Source: Bacteriovoracaceae bacterium
Lineage (GTDB): Bacteria; Bdellovibrionota; UBA1018
NCBI GenBank assembly: GCA_947447665.1
Contig: CANFJX010000001.1
Coordinates: 432,452 to 496,451, forward strand
Direction of reading: 5' to 3'
DNA: 64,000 nucleotides
A program made the translations under genes and the position numbers. Numbering within the stretch: the first letter of the stretch is position 1; the number at the start of each line of letters is the position of its first letter. Under the pieces are notes generated by a model. The model was not told the origin of the DNA, made no database searches, and was given only the letters and a program-made list of their open reading frames with translations. Positions 1-9,442 of the stretch are shown here, piece by piece.

Positions 1-26
1 TTTTTAACTACGACCTTCTTGGGCAT
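1..26 (-). CDS. 5' end of a gene leaving the window (partial)
   Basis: An ATG on the minus strand at 26-24 is preceded by an AGGAGAGG ribosome binding site and opens a frame reading MPKKVVVK before the window edge. It lies just downstream of kdsA in the same direction, so it is probably the next gene of the kdsA operon. Eight residues are too few to name a product. Confidence 0.45.
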
Positions 27-37
27 TTTAACCTCTC

Positions 38-928
38 CTAGTCTTGAGCTTCAGGAAGTAATTTAGGCATTCCGGAAACAAGTCCTCGGATTTCGAGGAG
101 CTGCCTCACAAAGGCCCCCACACGGTCTAGATAAAATGCATTTGGGCCATCACTTTTGGCCTGATTTGGCCGCGGGTGACACTCCATAAAGAGTCCGTCA
201 GCCCCTGCAGCCATCGCCGCGCGTGCAAGTACTTCTAAATACTCTCGCTTGCCTCCCGTGCTGCTGCCTCCCTGGGCTGCTCCAGGAGTTTGAATCGAAT
301 GAGTGGCATCATAGATCGTGGGAACTTTGAATTTCTTCATCGTTTGAAAGGAAACCATGTCCACGACTAAAGTATTATAGCCGAAAGTCACACCCCGCTC
401 GGTGAGGCAAAACCAGTCAGACGGAGGCGCCTCAATGCGACCCCCTTCCAGGAGCTGCTTCTCAACTTCGCGAATTTTTTCTACAATATTCTTGGCATCC
501 CAAGGGGCCAGGAATTGCCCCTTTTTGACATTAAGTCGTCTTTTAGACGTGAGAGCTGCCTCAGCGGCTGCCACGATCATATCCGTTTGCCGACAAAGAA
601 ATGCAGGTACCTGAAGAAATTCCACCACCTCCGCCACAGGCTTAGCTTGCTCGGGAGTGTGAAAATCCGTCAATAAGGGTAACCCCGTCTTCTCGCGAAC
701 TCGGGCTAGGATCTCTAGGCCCTTTTTTAGCCCAGGCCCACGGAAGCCATGGATCGAAGTCCGATTGGCCTTATCAAAGGATGCCTTGAAATAAAGTCGC
801 ACGGGTAAACCGCTGAGTTGCAGCTTAAGCTCCTGAGCGATCTCCATCACCAAACCCTCATCCTCGATCACACAAGGACCGGCGATCAAAGTCATAGGGG
901 CTTGCGAGCTGAGTGGGGATTGGATCAT
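38..928 (-). CDS. kdsA: 3-deoxy-8-phosphooctulonate (KDO-8-P) synthase
   Basis: This enzyme condenses phosphoenolpyruvate with arabinose 5-phosphate to make KDO-8-phosphate, the first committed step to the KDO of lipid A inner core; it is cytoplasmic. The protein has the family's early IAGPC strand, the [11 protein letters not shown] phosphate-binding stretch and a late DATHS segment on a TIM barrel. I start it at the ATG at 928 (296 residues, near the usual 280-285). The open frame extends to 1030, but that extension lies inside pyrG. The ATG overlaps the pyrG stop as ATGA, so the two are probably translationally coupled. With pyrG and kdsB just upstream, the cluster makes KDO and the CTP needed to activate it. 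Confidence 0.95.
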   Translation of the reverse strand: MIQSPLSSQAPMTLIAGPCVIEDEGLVMEIAQELKLQLSGLPVRLYFKASFDKANRTSIHGFRGPGLKKGLEILARVREKTGLPLLTDFHTPEQAKPVAEVVEFLQVPAFLCRQTDMIVAAAEAALTSKRRLNVKKGQFLAPWDAKNIVEKIREVEKQLLEGGRIEAPPSDWFCLTERGVTFGYNTLVVDMVSFQTMKKFKVPTIYDATHSIQTPGAAQGGSSTGGKREYLEVLARAAMAAGADGLFMECHPRPNQAKSDGPNAFYLDRVGAFVRQLLEIRGLVSGMPKLLPEAQD

Positions 929-2574
929 TTTTTTCTCTCTTGATGCTTTTTCTTCGCTGCTTCGACAAACGATGCAAAGAGTGGATGAGGTCTCAAGGGG
1001 TGACTTAAAAATTCTGGATGAAATTGACATCCCAAAAACCAGGGATGATTTGGAGACTCAACCATTTCCACCAGCTCCTCGCCAGTTTCAGGATTGGCAT
1101 TTTTGCCCGAAATGATCAGCCCCTTTTCTTTGAGCTGAGCTACATAACGATTTGAGACCTCAAACCGGTGACGATGCCTTTCGGAAATGAACTCCTTTTG
1201 ATAAGCCTGGAAAGCCTTAGTCTTCACGCCGGGCTTGGACTCCTTCACGAGTTGGCATGGATAGGCACCCAGCCTCATCGTACCGCCTAGATCAGTGTGA
1301 GCTTTTTGTGACTCCATCAAATCAATAACATTGGATGAGCCCTTAGGTCTAAACTCAGCTGAGTTCGCATCAGCAATTTTACATTCACTTCTAGCAAACT
1401 CAATCACAGCCAACTGCATCCCCAGGCAAATCCCAAAGAAGGGGACACCCTGAGTGCGCGCAAAATGGATAGCTTTGATTTTGCCTTCAATACCGCGCTC
1501 ACCAAAACCACCTGGAACCAGAACTCCATCGACTGAGGCCAGGAGATCCAGCTGATTTCCTTTCTCTAGTTCCTCGGAATCAATGTATACCATATTGACT
1601 CGAGTGTGATGAGCTACGCCACCATGAATCAAGGCTTCGGAAATTGATTTATAACTGTCACGCCAGTCCGTATATTTACCGACAATGCCGACAGAAATTT
1701 CAGTCTCGGGGTGATGAAGTCTGTCGATCATAGACGCCCATCGAGAAAGATCGGGACGCCCTGACCAAATTCCTAATTTTTCAGCGATTTCCTCGTCCAA
1801 ACCCTGCTGATGAAAAAGGAGCGGAACTTCATAAATATGCTTCACATCGGTGGCACTAAAAACCTGCCGGCCCGAAACATTACAGAAAAGACCGATCTTA
1901 TCCTTGACGTCTTGAGGAAGAACCCGGTCGGTTCGACAAAGGAGAATGTCGGGCTGAATTCCAATTTCGCGGAGTTCTTTCACACTATGTTGAGTGGGTT
2001 TCGTTTTCAACTCACCCGCCGCTGCAATGTAAGGCACCAATGTAAGGTGAACAAACAAAACGTTGGATGCCCCCTCTTCGGCCTTCATCTGCCGGATAGC
2101 CTCGAGAAACGGAAGGCTCTCAATGTCTCCGACTGTTCCACCCACCTCGACGATTGCTAGATCATAACCGGTAGCGGCATCTCGAATGTTTCTCTTAATT
2201 TCGTCCGTAATATGGGGAATAACCTGAATCGTTTCTCCCAAGTAACCGCCGGCCCGTTCGCGCCGCAGAACGGCATCGTAAATTCTTCCCGTAGTAAAAC
2301 TATTTTTTCTAGAAAACTTTGCACCCTGAACAAAGCGTGAATAGTGCCCAAGGTCTAAATCTGTTTCAGCTCCATCATCGAGAACGAAAACTTCTCCATG
2401 CTGAAATGGGTTCATCGTCCCTGGATCCACGTTTAAATAAGGATCCATCTTGATCATGGTCACGCTGATTCCGCGCTGCTCCATGAGCATCCCAATTGAG
2501 GCTGCGCTGATGCCTTTGCCAATACTGGAAAGGACGCCCCCTGTCACAAATATATATTTTTTTTGTTTTGCCAT
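925..2574 (-). CDS. pyrG: CTP synthase
   Basis: CTP synthase aminates UTP to CTP using ATP and glutamine. The 549-residue protein has the usual two-part plan: an N-terminal amidoligase domain opening with the P-loop-like [10 protein letters not shown], and a C-terminal class I glutamine amidotransferase domain from about residue 290. Its nucleophile is Cys383 in GICLGMQ, and the His-Glu pair is in FHPEF. Length and order match the family. It sits between kdsB upstream and kdsA downstream on the same strand and overlaps kdsA by 4 bp. CTP is the co-substrate of KdsB, so this is a coherent KDO-activation operon. Confidence 0.97.
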   Translation of the reverse strand: MAKQKKYIFVTGGVLSSIGKGISAASIGMLMEQRGISVTMIKMDPYLNVDPGTMNPFQHGEVFVLDDGAETDLDLGHYSRFVQGAKFSRKNSFTTGRIYDAVLRRERAGGYLGETIQVIPHITDEIKRNIRDAATGYDLAIVEVGGTVGDIESLPFLEAIRQMKAEEGASNVLFVHLTLVPYIAAAGELKTKPTQHSVKELREIGIQPDILLCRTDRVLPQDVKDKIGLFCNVSGRQVFSATDVKHIYEVPLLFHQQGLDEEIAEKLGIWSGRPDLSRWASMIDRLHHPETEISVGIVGKYTDWRDSYKSISEALIHGGVAHHTRVNMVYIDSEELEKGNQLDLLASVDGVLVPGGFGERGIEGKIKAIHFARTQGVPFFGICLGMQLAVIEFARSECKIADANSAEFRPKGSSNVIDLMESQKAHTDLGGTMRLGAYPCQLVKESKPGVKTKAFQAYQKEFISERHRHRFEVSNRYVAQLKEKGLIISGKNANPETGEELVEMVESPNHPWFLGCQFHPEFLSHPLRPHPLFASFVEAAKKKHQERKK

Positions 2575-2607
2575 TTAAAAATCCGATTTTTGATTGATTA
2601 AACAATC

Positions 2608-3342
2608 TTATACAAGAAGTTGCCTTACTTTTTCAAGGTCCTCCGGTGTGTCGACACCCACGGATACAAAATTGGCTTCGGCCACGCCCATGGACATTCC
2701 GTTCTCAAGTGCTCTTAATTGTTCGAGAACTTCGGCTTTTTCGAGCCGAGAAACAGGCAGATTTCGAAATTTCATCAGAGCTGATTTTGAGTACACATAG
2801 AGGCCTACATGCCGCTTACAGAAGAGTTCTTCCCCCGGTTCAGGCAAAGGCCCTCGACTATAAGGAATGGGCAACCGCGAAAAGTAAATTGCCCTATCAT
2901 TGCTATCAACTATTACCTTCACCACCGAGGGATCAGACAACTCCTCCCGCGTACGCAAAGGAACCATGACAGTACTCAGAGCAAATCGCTTGGAGCGAAC
3001 GAGCTCCACCGCATTTTCGATGGCTTTGGGATCAATCAGAGGCTCGTCGCCCTGAAGGTTAACATAAATTTCTGCACTCACCTGATCTGCGACAGCCGCG
3101 ACTCGATCGGTCCCACTGGCCAGCTCTGGGGAGGTCATCTGACATTCTCCGCCGAAATTTCGAACCACCTGCTCAATCCTAGCATCGTCCGTAGCAACAA
3201 TGACTTGATCGATGCCACGGGCCTTTTTCGCCTGCTCATAAACCCACTGAATCATGGGCCTCCCATGAATCATCGCCAGGGGTTTAGCAGCCAATCGGGT
3301 TGAAGCATACCTTGCCGGAATTACAATGATGGTTTTTTCCAT
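2608..3342 (-). CDS. kdsB: CMP-KDO synthetase
   Basis: KdsB (3-deoxy-manno-octulosonate cytidylyltransferase) couples CTP to KDO to give CMP-KDO, the donor for lipid A glycosylation. The 244-residue protein begins with the nucleotide-binding IPARYASTRL and KPL segment and has the VNLQGDEPL motif typical of the family. Length is normal. It is followed 33 bp downstream by pyrG and then kdsA, in the same direction, forming a compact KDO/CTP operon. Confidence 0.96.
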   Translation of the reverse strand: MEKTIIVIPARYASTRLAAKPLAMIHGRPMIQWVYEQAKKARGIDQVIVATDDARIEQVVRNFGGECQMTSPELASGTDRVAAVADQVSAEIYVNLQGDEPLIDPKAIENAVELVRSKRFALSTVMVPLRTREELSDPSVVKVIVDSNDRAIYFSRLPIPYSRGPLPEPGEELFCKRHVGLYVYSKSALMKFRNLPVSRLEKAEVLEQLRALENGMSMGVAEANFVSVGVDTPEDLEKVRQLLV

Positions 3343-3371
3343 GGATGCTCAGATTAGGGGAGTCAAATCGA

Positions 3372-4499
3372 TTATGCAAGGACTTCAACCTCTGGCTTCC
3401 AAGTCCCTTGCCACTGCTTGAGGCGAACTTTAGGCCGTCCCTGGGCCAGATTACCCAAGGGATACTCAATGAAGGCGTAAGTCAGGCGAATCTGTTTGCC
3501 ATAATCATTCAAGTCGAGATTGGTCGTTTCGTTCCAGGTGCCTTCATTGAAGTATTCTTTTCCCTCTTTCCACTGCCGATACCTGAGCATATGAGTGTGA
3601 CCAAAAATCACCGTGTGAACTGCTTCGTATTTTTCAAGAATCTTGAACGCTATTTTATCATAATTAGGGTAGAGGGAAATTTCCTTTAGCAATCCAAAGG
3701 TTGCTCGCACTCCTTGATGGATTTGAAAACGACTTCGAAATAAAACCGTATCGATGATAAAACGAACGATTCCCACTCCAGTTTTAATGCCCCAAAAAAT
3801 ATCATGAAATAAAATCCAAATAATCAAAGAAGATGAAGGCCTGACTTTGTCAACGTGAGGGCGAGTTTGCTTCATTTCAGGGAGGAACACCGCTACAAAA
3901 AGCGAACCCCACGGAAGATTTAAAACAGGCTCAGGCAAACCTTCATGAATGAAGGGTCGCTTGAGATCAATCTGAGCAAATCTTTCATGCTGCTGTCCAT
4001 GCTCAACATAAACACCGTCAAACTGGTAGGAGACATCATGAAAATTGACCTCAGCTCCAATGGCTTCTGAGAAAGCCTTCCTCGGACCGGGCCAAAGCAT
4101 ACCAGCGTCGTGATTTCCAACGATATAAGTCACACGATGATGAGGTGTCGCGGCAAATTTACGAAGGGCTTGAAAAAATTCTGGGTGACCCTGAACAATT
4201 CGATGCACTGCTCTAATCACACTTCGCTCAGTGATCATATGAGTAAAAACACCAAACGTGTCAATTTGAAGGAGATTGAGAATATCTCCATTGAGAATCA
4301 ACTCTACCTCGGCATCAGCAAAATCACCGACTCGGTGATAATTAAGAAACTCTGCAAACTCGCGGTCATAAATGAAATCTTCTAAAATATTCTGCGTACC
4401 ATCCGGAAGGTAGCGCCCCTTTCCCAAATGGAAATCACTCACCACGAGTTTATATCGCGCGCTCGATTGACTGAGCTCCTGGAGTTCACTTTCAGGCAT
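3372..4499 (-). CDS. calcineurin-like metallophosphoesterase
   Basis: This is a 375-residue cytoplasmic metallophosphoesterase. The metal-binding blocks are in order: SDFHLGKG (Asp22, His24), NGD (71-72), GNHD (128-131), a later EHGQQHE and FGHTHM near residue 300. The architecture resembles UDP-2,3-diacylglucosamine hydrolases (LpxH) and related large phosphoesterases, but it is well over 100 residues longer than LpxH because of an insertion between the GNHD and GHTH blocks. That insertion contains hydrophobic stretches (IIWILFHDIFWG) that could be amphipathic or membrane-associated. Neighbouring KDO genes suggest a role in envelope lipid metabolism, but the substrate cannot be read from sequence. 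It lies 29 bp upstream of kdsB. Confidence 0.8.
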   Translation of the reverse strand: MPESELQELSQSSARYKLVVSDFHLGKGRYLPDGTQNILEDFIYDREFAEFLNYHRVGDFADAEVELILNGDILNLLQIDTFGVFTHMITERSVIRAVHRIVQGHPEFFQALRKFAATPHHRVTYIVGNHDAGMLWPGPRKAFSEAIGAEVNFHDVSYQFDGVYVEHGQQHERFAQIDLKRPFIHEGLPEPVLNLPWGSLFVAVFLPEMKQTRPHVDKVRPSSSLIIWILFHDIFWGIKTGVGIVRFIIDTVLFRSRFQIHQGVRATFGLLKEISLYPNYDKIAFKILEKYEAVHTVIFGHTHMLRYRQWKEGKEYFNEGTWNETTNLDLNDYGKQIRLTYAFIEYPLGNLAQGRPKVRLKQWQGTWKPEVEVLA

Positions 4500-4517
4500 G
4501 ATTCAGCTCTCTACCTT

Positions 4518-6158
4518 TCAAGATACTTTCTTCTCCGACTCTTCCTCTTGAGCTTGCGATTCCGAAGACGTCATCCTCTCTCCTGATGTGCTCGGCGCAT
4601 CCAATAGGCCTTCGGCAACTTTTACGACTTGCGCTAATTTGGCGACTTTTTCACGAAGTCTTCCGGAGACCTCTTTTTCTTTCGCGTACTGATTTTGAAC
4701 CAAGTCCATATTAAATTCCATGAGATCGAGATTCCTTTTTAATTCGATCAGTTTTGCTTCGCGAGAACTCAGCATGGCTTCGGAGTCGCGTCGAGTGATC
4801 TCGAGCCTATTTTCTAGTTCCTTTTCACGAACTCTGATTTTGCGGATATCCATACGGACTCGTTCTTTTAGTTGACTGAGCTCATCCGAAAATTTATGCG
4901 CCTGGGCTTCAAATACTTTAATTTGGTCCGCCTTAGTCCTGAGTTGAAATCTGAGATCTTGAGATTCTCCCTCGAATTTCGCTAACAGATCTAATTGTTT
5001 GGCTGCCTCTCCATCAATCTTCACTTTTTGCTCTTGGCAGGTATGGACAAGTTCCGCGTTTTTTGCTCTCTCCTCACGGAATTGCTTTTCTGTAGCTAAG
5101 ATCTGATCCCTTGCTTCCTTAAGTTGTGAGGATAAAACCGCCACGTCCTGCTCTCTGAGAAGAAGATATTTTTTGATCGTTTCTACATCCGGACTTTGGG
5201 CAGCTCCTCCAGGAACTACTGCATCTCCAAGCGGCTGATAGACCCATGGCTGAACTTTGCTCTGGTAGAGGTAAGGCATCTCCTCTTCTGCTTGAGAATC
5301 CTCTAAAACAGGCAAGGACTCAGGGATAGCAAGCTCAGGGATGGCAGACTCAGAAATACCGGGCTGAGCGGCTGGAGACTCAGGACTCACACTCATTTCA
5401 ATGCCTTCAGAGGGTTCTTTTAGATCCATCATTAAGCTAACTTCGAAGGCCCCTTCCGCTTCGGGTGGAGGGATGTCCTCTGGAGCTTTGACCAACTCGG
5501 CTGATGGGACGACGCTCGTCTGAGAGCTCTCATAAGATCCTAAATCACTGTGAACCTCGAGATTGAATTCAGATAAAATTTTTAGCGACGTTTCAGGGTG
5601 AGATTCGTCTCCCGCATCGACTAGTTTCACCTGAGCTTCAGGTTCTTCAGGCAATTCGGGCTCTTTGAGATCTAAGGACCCCTTCATTCCGGGGGCAACA
5701 GGGGGGTGGCCGACTTCTGGAAGAACTGAGAAAGAGCGACCCAAGACCGCCTCGATAGCTCCGAGCAGGTTCTTCTCATTCAATGAATCATAGATATAGG
5801 CATTTGCACCGTCGGAGGACTTCTGGTGCTGGGCGCACTGCTGCTCCGTCCATTCCGTAGTGGTAAGAATTAAGGGTAGATCCGATTGGCCTGGATCAGA
5901 CTTGATTTGAGAGATAAGTCGAAGCGCAGCTCCCTTCGGCTCCGACGGGAGCCCTTCTCGGCGAATCACAGCGAGATCGACACTCTGGCCGTGAATTTGA
6001 AGGAGTTGCCAAGCCTCTTCAGCTTGAGCAGGAAAGAGCAGGGAAATCCCCCGACTCTTAAAATCCAACGCAATCGGATGCTCAGCGTTAACTCCAGGGT
6101 GCAGCAAGAGAATCTTCATCACTGTACTAATCGGGCGAATGGGGGCAAAAGTTGACAT
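4518..6158 (-). CDS. pseudo-receiver plus coiled-coil protein
   Basis: I do not recognise this 546-residue protein as a named family. Residues about 14-135 look like a response-regulator receiver fold, but at the expected phospho-Asp strand the sequence reads VDLAVIRREGLP, so the acceptor Asp appears missing. Residues about 136-320 are an acidic Pro/Glu/Ser-rich linker. Residues about 330-505 are a long heptad-rich coiled coil rich in Glu, Lys, Arg and Gln. This layout recalls gliding-motility and polarity scaffolds such as FrzS and AglZ of myxobacteria, but I infer only a scaffold role. An alternative ATG lies at 6119, right before the receiver fold. The gene is divergent from the bactofilin operon with only 30 bp between them. 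Confidence 0.6.
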   Translation of the reverse strand: MSTFAPIRPISTVMKILLLHPGVNAEHPIALDFKSRGISLLFPAQAEEAWQLLQIHGQSVDLAVIRREGLPSEPKGAALRLISQIKSDPGQSDLPLILTTTEWTEQQCAQHQKSSDGANAYIYDSLNEKNLLGAIEAVLGRSFSVLPEVGHPPVAPGMKGSLDLKEPELPEEPEAQVKLVDAGDESHPETSLKILSEFNLEVHSDLGSYESSQTSVVPSAELVKAPEDIPPPEAEGAFEVSLMMDLKEPSEGIEMSVSPESPAAQPGISESAIPELAIPESLPVLEDSQAEEEMPYLYQSKVQPWVYQPLGDAVVPGGAAQSPDVETIKKYLLLREQDVAVLSSQLKEARDQILATEKQFREERAKNAELVHTCQEQKVKIDGEAAKQLDLLAKFEGESQDLRFQLRTKADQIKVFEAQAHKFSDELSQLKERVRMDIRKIRVREKELENRLEITRRDSEAMLSSREAKLIELKRNLDLMEFNMDLVQNQYAKEKEVSGRLREKVAKLAQVVKVAEGLLDAPSTSGERMTSSESQAQEEESEKKVS

Positions 6159-6188
6159 AGTTTCGGTAAAAAGCTAACGTTTTTATTA

Positions 6189-7037
6189 ATGAATCAGGCT
6201 CAATCCAAGACCCCCAATAGGATCACAGTCCTCGTATTCAAGGACCATCTCGCCGCACGGGCATTTCATGTTCCCATCCGATGGGTCTCTCAACTCGGCG
6301 CGCTGATCGGTCTTTTCCTCATTTTTTCAACTTTGATGTGCGTGTTTGCCGGCAGGTACTACCGTATGGCATCGAAAACTCAAGCTGCTGAGACACAGGC
6401 TCCTCTGCTAGCCCCCGTCAATTCATTGTCGCTCAGTCAGCAAAAAGCCCAGAATCAGCCGGCTGAAGCTGGGTCAACTATGCCGGATCAACTAGAAACC
6501 CAGACCCCATCTCCAAACTCACCGAACGAAGCCAACCTAAACCCCGAAAGCCAGTCCCAGCCGCTCCAGGGAATTCTTTTCACTGGTCTGTCGACGGCAG
6601 GCACTCAGGCGACTCCTATTCCAGACCCATCCAGCCTTGCTTTTTCGATTCGAAATCCTCGATATTCCTGGCAAAATGGCACCCTTCAAGTTCGATTTGC
6701 ATTACAATACACCCGCTCCGACCGGGGAAGTCAGCAAGGAAAAATAATCGTACTGGCCCGGGGGCCCTCCACACTTTTGTCCTTTCCCAGTGGAACGTTG
6801 AATCCAACTGGAATGACCACCCTGATTGATTATTCAAAAGGAGAGTTTTTTTCAGTCAGCCGCTTTCGAGAAGGCGTTGCTACATTTAGCTCTCTACCCT
6901 CAAAGAGTCTAGTCAAGGAGATTGAAATACTCATCTTGTCAAAATCAGGGGAGCTACTCCTTCACCAATCTTTTCCGTTAACAGAGCCTGCCCCTAGAAC
7001 CCCTGAAGCAGAACCCTCAGATCAGGAAGATTCATGA
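6189..7037 (+). CDS. single-pass membrane protein coupled to bactofilin
   Basis: This 282-residue protein has a short cytoplasmic N-terminus, one membrane segment at about residues 37-58 and a Pro/Gln/Ser-rich linker to about residue 135. A periplasmic beta-rich domain follows, with repeated short strands around ARGPSTLLSFPSG. The N-terminus (ITVLVFKDH...AFHVP) resembles the membrane anchors of the M23 endopeptidases that often accompany bactofilins, but no M23 zinc motif (HxxxD, HxH) is present. Its stop overlaps the bactofilin start as ATGA, so the two are translated as a unit. I infer a bactofilin partner at the inner membrane; function is unknown. Confidence 0.6.
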   Translation: MNQAQSKTPNRITVLVFKDHLAARAFHVPIRWVSQLGALIGLFLIFSTLMCVFAGRYYRMASKTQAAETQAPLLAPVNSLSLSQQKAQNQPAEAGSTMPDQLETQTPSPNSPNEANLNPESQSQPLQGILFTGLSTAGTQATPIPDPSSLAFSIRNPRYSWQNGTLQVRFALQYTRSDRGSQQGKIIVLARGPSTLLSFPSGTLNPTGMTTLIDYSKGEFFSVSRFREGVATFSSLPSKSLVKEIEILILSKSGELLLHQSFPLTEPAPRTPEAEPSDQEDS

Positions 7038-7420
7038 ACTATCTACAAGAAACCCAGATCAATATGGTCTCAGAGGGGACTCGGATCGAGGGCGAAATCA
7101 CCTTTGATCATGTCTCCCGAATTCACGGGGTCCTCATTGGCAAAGTACGCTCCAATCGAGGAAGCACCCTCATCCTCAGCGAAACCGGTGTGATTGAGGG
7201 TAATGTCGAGGCAGACGTCCTCATGATTGATGGCTACGTCAAAGGGGACATTAAAACCAAGACCCAGGTGATAATTTCAAAAACAGGTCGGGTCATCGGA
7301 AGTATCGAAACCCCTTCTCTGATCCTTGAGTTTGGCGCCTACTTTGAGGGAGAGTGCAAAATGGATGGAGCTTCCCCAAAAAAATCTAAATCTAATCCAA
7401 CAATTTCTTCTGAAGTCTAA
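7034..7420 (+). CDS. bactofilin (polymer-forming cytoskeletal protein)
   Basis: Bactofilins self-assemble without nucleotide into beta-helical filaments that scaffold envelope or polar processes. The 128-residue protein shows the family's repeating short-strand ladder (IEGEITFDHVSRIHG, VIEGNVEADVLMIDGYVKGDI) flanked by short flexible tails, a typical size. It is coupled by a 4-bp overlap to the preceding membrane protein, a common bactofilin arrangement with a membrane partner. The C-terminal tail is lysine/serine-rich. Confidence 0.88.
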   Translation: MNYLQETQINMVSEGTRIEGEITFDHVSRIHGVLIGKVRSNRGSTLILSETGVIEGNVEADVLMIDGYVKGDIKTKTQVIISKTGRVIGSIETPSLILEFGAYFEGECKMDGASPKKSKSNPTISSEV

Positions 7421-7467
7421 AAAATTTTGCTACCAGACTCTTACCCGTACTGAAGGAGAGGTAGCTC

Positions 7468-8238
7468 GTGATTTTTACAATTCTAGGATGTGGGACCTCA
7501 ACTGGTGTGCCGTTGATTCAGTGTCCTTGCGCAGTGTGTCAATCGAGCGATCCAAAAAATAAGCGACTGAGGGCCTCGGTCTGGATTCAAGTCCAGGGGA
7601 GGAGCTTCCTCATAGACACGAGCACTGACTTGCGGGAGCAGGCCCTTCGTGAAGGAATTTCTCACGTCGATGCAGTTCTTTACACCCATCCACATGCGGA
7701 TCACATTCACGGGATTGATGAACTCAGGAGTTTCAATTTTATTCAAAAACAAAGCATTCCAGTTTTTGGGAATCACTGGACTTGCCGAGAGCTCAAGGCA
7801 AAGTTCTCTTATATTTTTTCACCCGCCCCTCTCTCGGGAGGAGGAATTCCCCAACTCGAAATGCACGAATTCAGCTCAACCGTGGACCACCTGAACGTGG
7901 TCGGTATCCAGGTCACCCCGATTCCTGTGATCCACGGAAACAATGAGTGCATCGGATATAGAATCGGCACGACTGCGTACATTACAGATTGCAGCAGTAT
8001 TCCTGAGGGCTCCTTCGAAAAGCTCAAAGGAATCTCTCATCTCATCTTAGATTGCGTGCGAATCCAGGCCCATGATACCCATTTTAATCTAGAAAAGGCT
8101 CTGCGAACAGTAGAGCAAATACGACCTCAGAAAACCTACTTGACCCATTTAGGTCACGATTTTGATTATTCTGAATACTCAAGAATTCTCCCCAAAGGTG
8201 TTTTTTTGGCGTATGACGGACTGAGAATTGAATCTTAA
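7468..8238 (+). CDS. MBL-fold metal-dependent hydrolase (PhnP-like)
   Basis: This is a 256-residue cytoplasmic metallo-beta-lactamase-fold protein. It carries LGCGTSTGVP at the N-terminus, a CPCAVC segment, the HxHxDH zinc motif in THPHADHIHGID, and later His residues (VIHGN, LTHLGHD). These blocks match the PhnP/lipoate-octanoyl-hydrolase-like phosphodiesterase branch, whose members hydrolyse cyclic phosphodiesters or thioesters; the substrate here is not determined. The start is the GTG at 7468, chosen because AAGGAGAG lies seven bases upstream. It is co-directional with alanine dehydrogenase 17 bp downstream. Confidence 0.85.
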   Translation: MIFTILGCGTSTGVPLIQCPCAVCQSSDPKNKRLRASVWIQVQGRSFLIDTSTDLREQALREGISHVDAVLYTHPHADHIHGIDELRSFNFIQKQSIPVFGNHWTCRELKAKFSYIFSPAPLSGGGIPQLEMHEFSSTVDHLNVVGIQVTPIPVIHGNNECIGYRIGTTAYITDCSSIPEGSFEKLKGISHLILDCVRIQAHDTHFNLEKALRTVEQIRPQKTYLTHLGHDFDYSEYSRILPKGVFLAYDGLRIES

Positions 8239-8255
8239 AAAGAGAGGGTAGAAGT

Positions 8256-9362
8256 ATGATTATTGGCGTACCAAAAGAAATTAAGAATAAAGAAAACAGG
8301 GTCGGAATGGTCGTAGGAGGGGTCCGAGCACTCTCGCAAGCTGGCCATAAAGTCATCGTTCAGTCCAATGCGGGACAGGGCGTAGGCATCGCGGACGAGG
8401 ATTATCGAAAAGCAGGCGCAACACTCGTGGGTTCTGCCAAAGAAGTCTACGACAAGGCCGACATGATCGTTAAAGTGAAGGAGCCCCTACCCGAGGAATA
8501 CCTCCTTTTACGCGAGAACCAAATCCTCTATACTTACCTTCATCTGGCAGCCGATGAGCGACTGACTAAAGCCCTCATGGAAAGAAAAATTGTCGGAATC
8601 GCTTATGAAACGATTCAGCCAGCCGATGGCTCCCTCCCCTTGCTCGCACCCATGAGCGCTGTAGCCGGGAGAATGGCCACGCAGATTGGAGCCACCTACC
8701 TACAGCACGATCACGGAGGAAAGGGACTCCTTCTCGGGGGCGTAACCGGCGTGGATCGGGCTCGGGTAACGATTTTAGGCGGCGGAGTCGTGGGAATCAA
8801 TGCAGCAAAAATGGCTGTCGGACTTGGCGCCAGCGTCACGATTTTAGACGTGAACATGAATCGTTTGGACTACCTCTCTGATGTATTTGGAAACGAAATC
8901 ACGACTCTTTACTCCAACAGCGAGCAGATTGAAAAGTCCGTGATTCAAGCTGACCTGGTCATCGGTGCGATCCTAGTTCCCGGCGCAAAAGCTCCAAAGC
9001 TAGTGACTCGTGATGTGATCTCAAAAATGCAACCCGGCGGCGTCGTAGTTGACGTAGCAGTTGACCAGGGCGGGTCGGTGGAAACCTGCCGTCCTACCAG
9101 TCACGAACATCCTACTTACACGGTCGATGGAGTTGTCCACTATGCCGTTCCAAATATGCCTGGAGCAGTTCCCCGGACCTCTACCTACGCTCTCACTAAT
9201 GTCACTCAAAAATACGCATTGATGATCGCAAATCTGGGCTGGAAAGAAGCTGTCCAAAAAGACGACGCGCTCCGAAAGGGCGTTAACATTCTGAATGGCA
9301 AGGTTTCCTACAAACAGGTTGCTGAAGATCTTGGGCTCCCTTATGAGCCTGTCCGCTTCTAA
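8256..9362 (+). CDS. ald: alanine dehydrogenase
   Basis: Alanine dehydrogenase interconverts L-alanine and pyruvate plus ammonia with NAD. The 368-residue protein starts with [17 protein letters not shown], the family hallmark with substrate-binding Arg and Lys. It has a central Rossmann motif ([13 protein letters not shown]) and the conserved [10 protein letters not shown] segment near the C-terminus. Length matches the hexameric bacterial enzymes. It follows the MBL-fold gene by 17 bp and ends in a perfect hairpin that includes the stop codon. With pyruvate phosphate dikinase elsewhere in the window, it suggests growth on amino acids. Confidence 0.97.
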   Translation: MIIGVPKEIKNKENRVGMVVGGVRALSQAGHKVIVQSNAGQGVGIADEDYRKAGATLVGSAKEVYDKADMIVKVKEPLPEEYLLLRENQILYTYLHLAADERLTKALMERKIVGIAYETIQPADGSLPLLAPMSAVAGRMATQIGATYLQHDHGGKGLLLGGVTGVDRARVTILGGGVVGINAAKMAVGLGASVTILDVNMNRLDYLSDVFGNEITTLYSNSEQIEKSVIQADLVIGAILVPGAKAPKLVTRDVISKMQPGGVVVDVAVDQGGSVETCRPTSHEHPTYTVDGVVHYAVPNMPGAVPRTSTYALTNVTQKYALMIANLGWKEAVQKDDALRKGVNILNGKVSYKQVAEDLGLPYEPVRF

Positions 9363-9372
9363 CTAGAAGCGG
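9353..9372 (+). other. perfect hairpin over the ald stop codon
   Basis: CCGCTTCT and AGAAGCGG form an 8-bp perfect stem with a 4-base loop that contains the TAA stop of ald. It could stabilise the mRNA 3' end or slow ribosomes at the stop; there is no U-run. Confidence 0.5.
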
Positions 9373-9383
9373 AAACGCATTAG

Positions 9384-9435
9384 TTTTGATGATCATTGAC
9401 CCGGGCGCCAACGCTCGAGTCGATGGTCATCAAAA
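9384..9435. terminator. long imperfect palindrome between convergent genes
   Basis: TTTTGATGATCATTGAC and its near-complement GTCGATGGTCATCAAAA face each other around a short GC-rich centre. Most differences are G-U compatible, giving a stem of about 20 bp. It lies between convergent ald and the FliL-like gene and probably acts as a bidirectional transcription end, although U-runs are short. Confidence 0.5.
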
Positions 9436-9442
9436 CTCTCAC

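Noticed and set aside
929..1030. N-terminal extension of kdsA
   Set aside because: It lies inside pyrG and is not family-like; the ATG at 928 overlaps the pyrG stop naturally.
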